From JAPPHA01 sp963662815 (lineage in GTDB: Bacteria; Pseudomonadota; Alphaproteobacteria; Rhodobacterales; Rhodobacteraceae), in contig CAXXWA010000024.1 in assembly GCA_963662815.2 (NCBI GenBank), forward strand, positions 77,643 to 141,642: DNA of 64,000 nt, in the 5' to 3' direction. Below are positions 62,231 through 64,000 of this stretch, piece by piece. Within the stretch, counting starts at the first letter, position 1. Each line of letters opens with the position of its first letter. The notes under the pieces were generated by a model. The model saw only the letters and a list, made by a program, of their open reading frames with translations, was not told where the DNA came from and ran no database searches. Position numbers and translations under genes: made by a program.

Positions 62231-62967
62231 TTCAAGGCCGTGGCAGTGCCGCTCAGGGTTCTAGTCCGGGCACCATATTCCTTTCGGAGTACATCCTCGA
62301 GATCAATGAGGTTTCAGGCTTCCTCAATTCGCTGCCAGAATTCGAGCGCAGAGAGGTGCGCAGGTTCGGCGCGCGCTGCTCGTTCCGGAGAGGCCAAGGG
62401 ATCTTTCTCCAGGGCGACAGCCACACCGGAGTCTGGATCATCGAAAGCGGGCGGGTGCGCACATATTACGTGAGTCCGGCCGGGCGCGAATTGACCCTGG
62501 CCTATTGGACGCCCGGCCACTTCATCGGCGGACCCGAGATCTTTGGGCGCGGGCGTCATCTCTGGTCTGCTGACGCCATGGAAGATTGCGAATTGCTCTT
62601 CGTTTCGGGCAAGAGCCTCCAAAGGCTTGTCCGCGAAATTCCCAATGTCGCTATCGCCGTCATTCAGGGGCTGATCGCCAAAGGCAAGTGCTACTCGGCG
62701 CTAATCCAAATGCTGGGAACCCGTTCTGCATCGGAGCGGTTGCGTCAGCTCGTCCTGATACTTGCGGACGCACAAGGGTTGCAAGAAGGGGATAGGATCA
62801 AGATCAAGCGCTCGATAACTTTCGAACAGATCGCCATGATCGTCGGCGCATCGCGGCAATGGGTCACCCAGTCTTTTGAGAAACTTCGTGTGGAAGGTCT
62901 GCTCGAAGTCACGCGCAACGAAATCATAATTCATGATGTAAAGGCCTTGCAGAGTTTCGCCGGTTGA
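62227..62967 (+). CDS. Crp/Fnr-family transcriptional regulator
   Basis: 246 residues, coupled to the cytochrome gene. The cyclic-nucleotide-fold domain spans about residues 35-150 (FRRGQGIFLQGDSHTGVWII, GRVRTYYVSPAGRELTLAYW) and the C-terminal HTH about residues 180-235 (FEQIAMIVGASRQWVTQSFEKL). There is no N-terminal cysteine cluster as in FNR, so it does not sense oxygen through [4Fe-4S]. It is the last gene of the cluster and a likely local regulator. Confidence 0.9.
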   Translation: MIQGRGSAAQGSSPGTIFLSEYILEINEVSGFLNSLPEFERREVRRFGARCSFRRGQGIFLQGDSHTGVWIIESGRVRTYYVSPAGRELTLAYWTPGHFIGGPEIFGRGRHLWSADAMEDCELLFVSGKSLQRLVREIPNVAIAVIQGLIAKGKCYSALIQMLGTRSASERLRQLVLILADAQGLQEGDRIKIKRSITFEQIAMIVGASRQWVTQSFEKLRVEGLLEVTRNEIIIHDVKALQSFAG

Positions 62968-63155
62968 CAAAGGTTGCGCAGCCGGGTTCAAATGCGGCAT
63001 CCCAAAATGCAGGATGCGTCCAACAAGTGTTGTCGGATCGGCTCCCGGTTTCAACTTTCAGCGAATGCCTCAAGCCGATCTGGCACGGGCCAAGCGGATT
63101 TTCGTTGAGGTGTCAGGCAGGAATCCTTGCTGTCGACGAACGGCGGGTCCGTCGG

Positions 63156-63695
63156 CTAGAACGTCTCGCTCCGGTGCGGCTTCAGGCCGAACGCCGACCA
63201 GATCCGGTGCACCGTCGCGTGCGACGCACCCGTCCTCTCGGCCATGCTCCGGACCGACCAGCGCGTCGCGTCCTTCGGCATCGTGTTCAGCGTCCGCTCG
63301 ACCACCTCGGCCTCCTTGTCGTCCGTCACGGTTCGGGGCCGGCCGGACCTGCACTCGTCCGAGAGGCCCTCGATGCACCTCTCGGCGAACCGCCTGCGCC
63401 ACTTTCCGACCGTGTGCTCGTGCACCCCGGTCCGCTCCGCGACCTCCCTGCTTCGAAGCCCTTCGGCGCAAAGCAGGGTGATCCTGCACCGGTCGGACAG
63501 CGACCTCGGCGCCTTGTGCCTGCGGACATGCGCCTCGAGGAAATCGCGCTCCTCCTCTCTCAGCACCACTCGTATGTTCCGAGAACCGGAAACGAACCAA
63601 GGGGTGGCTGTGGAAAAGCTTGGCGCGGGTTCCTGTGGACTTCCCACCTGTTGTAAAGTTGTTTCAGCGGGTTTTGTGCCCGCTCCATCGCTCAT
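63156..63695 (-). pseudogene. IS630-family transposase N-terminal fragment
   Basis: About 179 residues from ATG 63695. The DNA-binding half is complete: DRCRITLLCAEGLRSREVAE, TGVHEHTVGKWRRRFAERC, GLSDECRSGRPRTVTDD and RSMAERTGASHATVHRIWSA. A TAG follows SETF, just where the DDE domain should start; a few more matching residues (PTDPPFVDS) come after it and then homology ends. The catalytic half is gone. Its start abuts the IS110 relic. Confidence 0.75.
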
Positions 63696-64000
63696 GCCGG
63701 GCTGGCATTCCGTGGACGGCCCGGATCGAATTCCGTCTGGTTCGTCAACATGGCACAAGCGACAGCGATCAGCCTGTCGGCCACGCTCCGGAGAGCACGG
63801 GCGTGACCGTGGCCCCTGGCCCGTAGCGCGGCGTATTTCGCCTGGCAAACGGGATCCCTCTGTACGGCTTTGCCGGCCCAGTGACAGACTGCATGCTGCA
63901 GGCGCTTGTGCGCGGCGAGCCGACGTTTGACGATCAGGCTCTTTCCTGAGCGTCGTGTCACCGGTGCGACACCGCACAGGCATCGCAATGCGTGACAGTC
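63692..64000 (-). pseudogene. IS110-family transposase C-terminal part (runs off the window)
   Basis: The minus-strand frame enters from the right edge and reads LRCLCGVAPVTRRSGKSL, KRRLAAHKRLQHAVCHWAG and RARGHGHARALRSVADRL, the transposase_20 domain that ends IS110 transposases, then a non-homologous tail to the stop. The beginning lies beyond the window, so whether the element is complete there is unknown. Confidence 0.78.

Overview
The window is about 64 kb of high-GC DNA. It reads as the chromosome of a heterotrophic alphaproteobacterium, probably marine or Roseobacter-like. The evidence is the pcaDCHG order, a beta-hydroxyaspartate cycle operon, TRAP transporters with fused small and large permease subunits, a BioMNY biotin transporter, a sulfopropanediol (DHPS) catabolic cluster and a PstA with the long N-terminal extension. 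The genus cannot be fixed from the sequence alone.

Region by region. (1) 1-5882, minus: phoR-pstS-pstC-pstA-pstB, phosphate sensing and uptake, with a Pho-box-like repeat before pstS. (2) 5997-9408, minus: pcaD-pcaC-pcaH-pcaG plus a beta-keto acid cleavage (BKACE) gene, protocatechuate breakdown. (3) 10008-22552: IclR regulator BhcR, divergent from bhcABCD, followed by an FMN 2-hydroxyacid oxidase, a TRAP transporter and a MaeB malic enzyme. Together these look like a C2-acid (glycolate/glyoxylate) assimilation island. (4) 23474-28260: polyamine-type ABC transporter plus an Asp/Glu/hydantoin racemase-like gene. (5) 28346-34322: an IS4-type remnant, tRNA-Arg(TCT), a FAH-family gene, a YhfT/YhfS-like acyl-CoA ligase and thiolase pair, and bioM-bioN-bioY facing them. 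(6) 34495-45864: TRAP transporter, TerC, GMC oxidoreductase, IclR regulator, suyA/suyB, two dehydrogenases and HpsN. This fits import of a sulfonate diol such as DHPS, its oxidation to sulfolactate and release of sulfite. (7) 45865-51575: a gene-poor mobile region with a tRNA-Thr(CGT) cut in its T arm by a copy of a 187-bp direct repeat, a DruA-domain/ISAs1 transposase with a frameshift, a small RHH-like gene and a decayed IS1634 element. (8) 51582-62967: fdxA-fpr, divergent from a long plus-strand cluster: DUF971, an AprA-like flavoprotein, a 2x[4Fe-4S] ferredoxin, a HEAT protein, a SsuABC/TauABC-like transporter, SCO, PCuAC, a diheme cytochrome c and a Crp/Fnr regulator. (9) 63156-64000, minus: IS630 and IS110 remnants.

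The strongest candidate for an undescribed system is region 8. A soluble flavoprotein and ferredoxin, with a dedicated reductase and ferredoxin behind a shared divergent promoter, sit with an organosulfur-type importer and periplasmic copper/cytochrome genes. The transporter part carries about eleven apparent one-base insertions between 57.58 and 60.96 kb, while the genes on either side are intact. Either the transporter has been lost very recently or the sequence is wrong there, and this must be settled before any function is argued.
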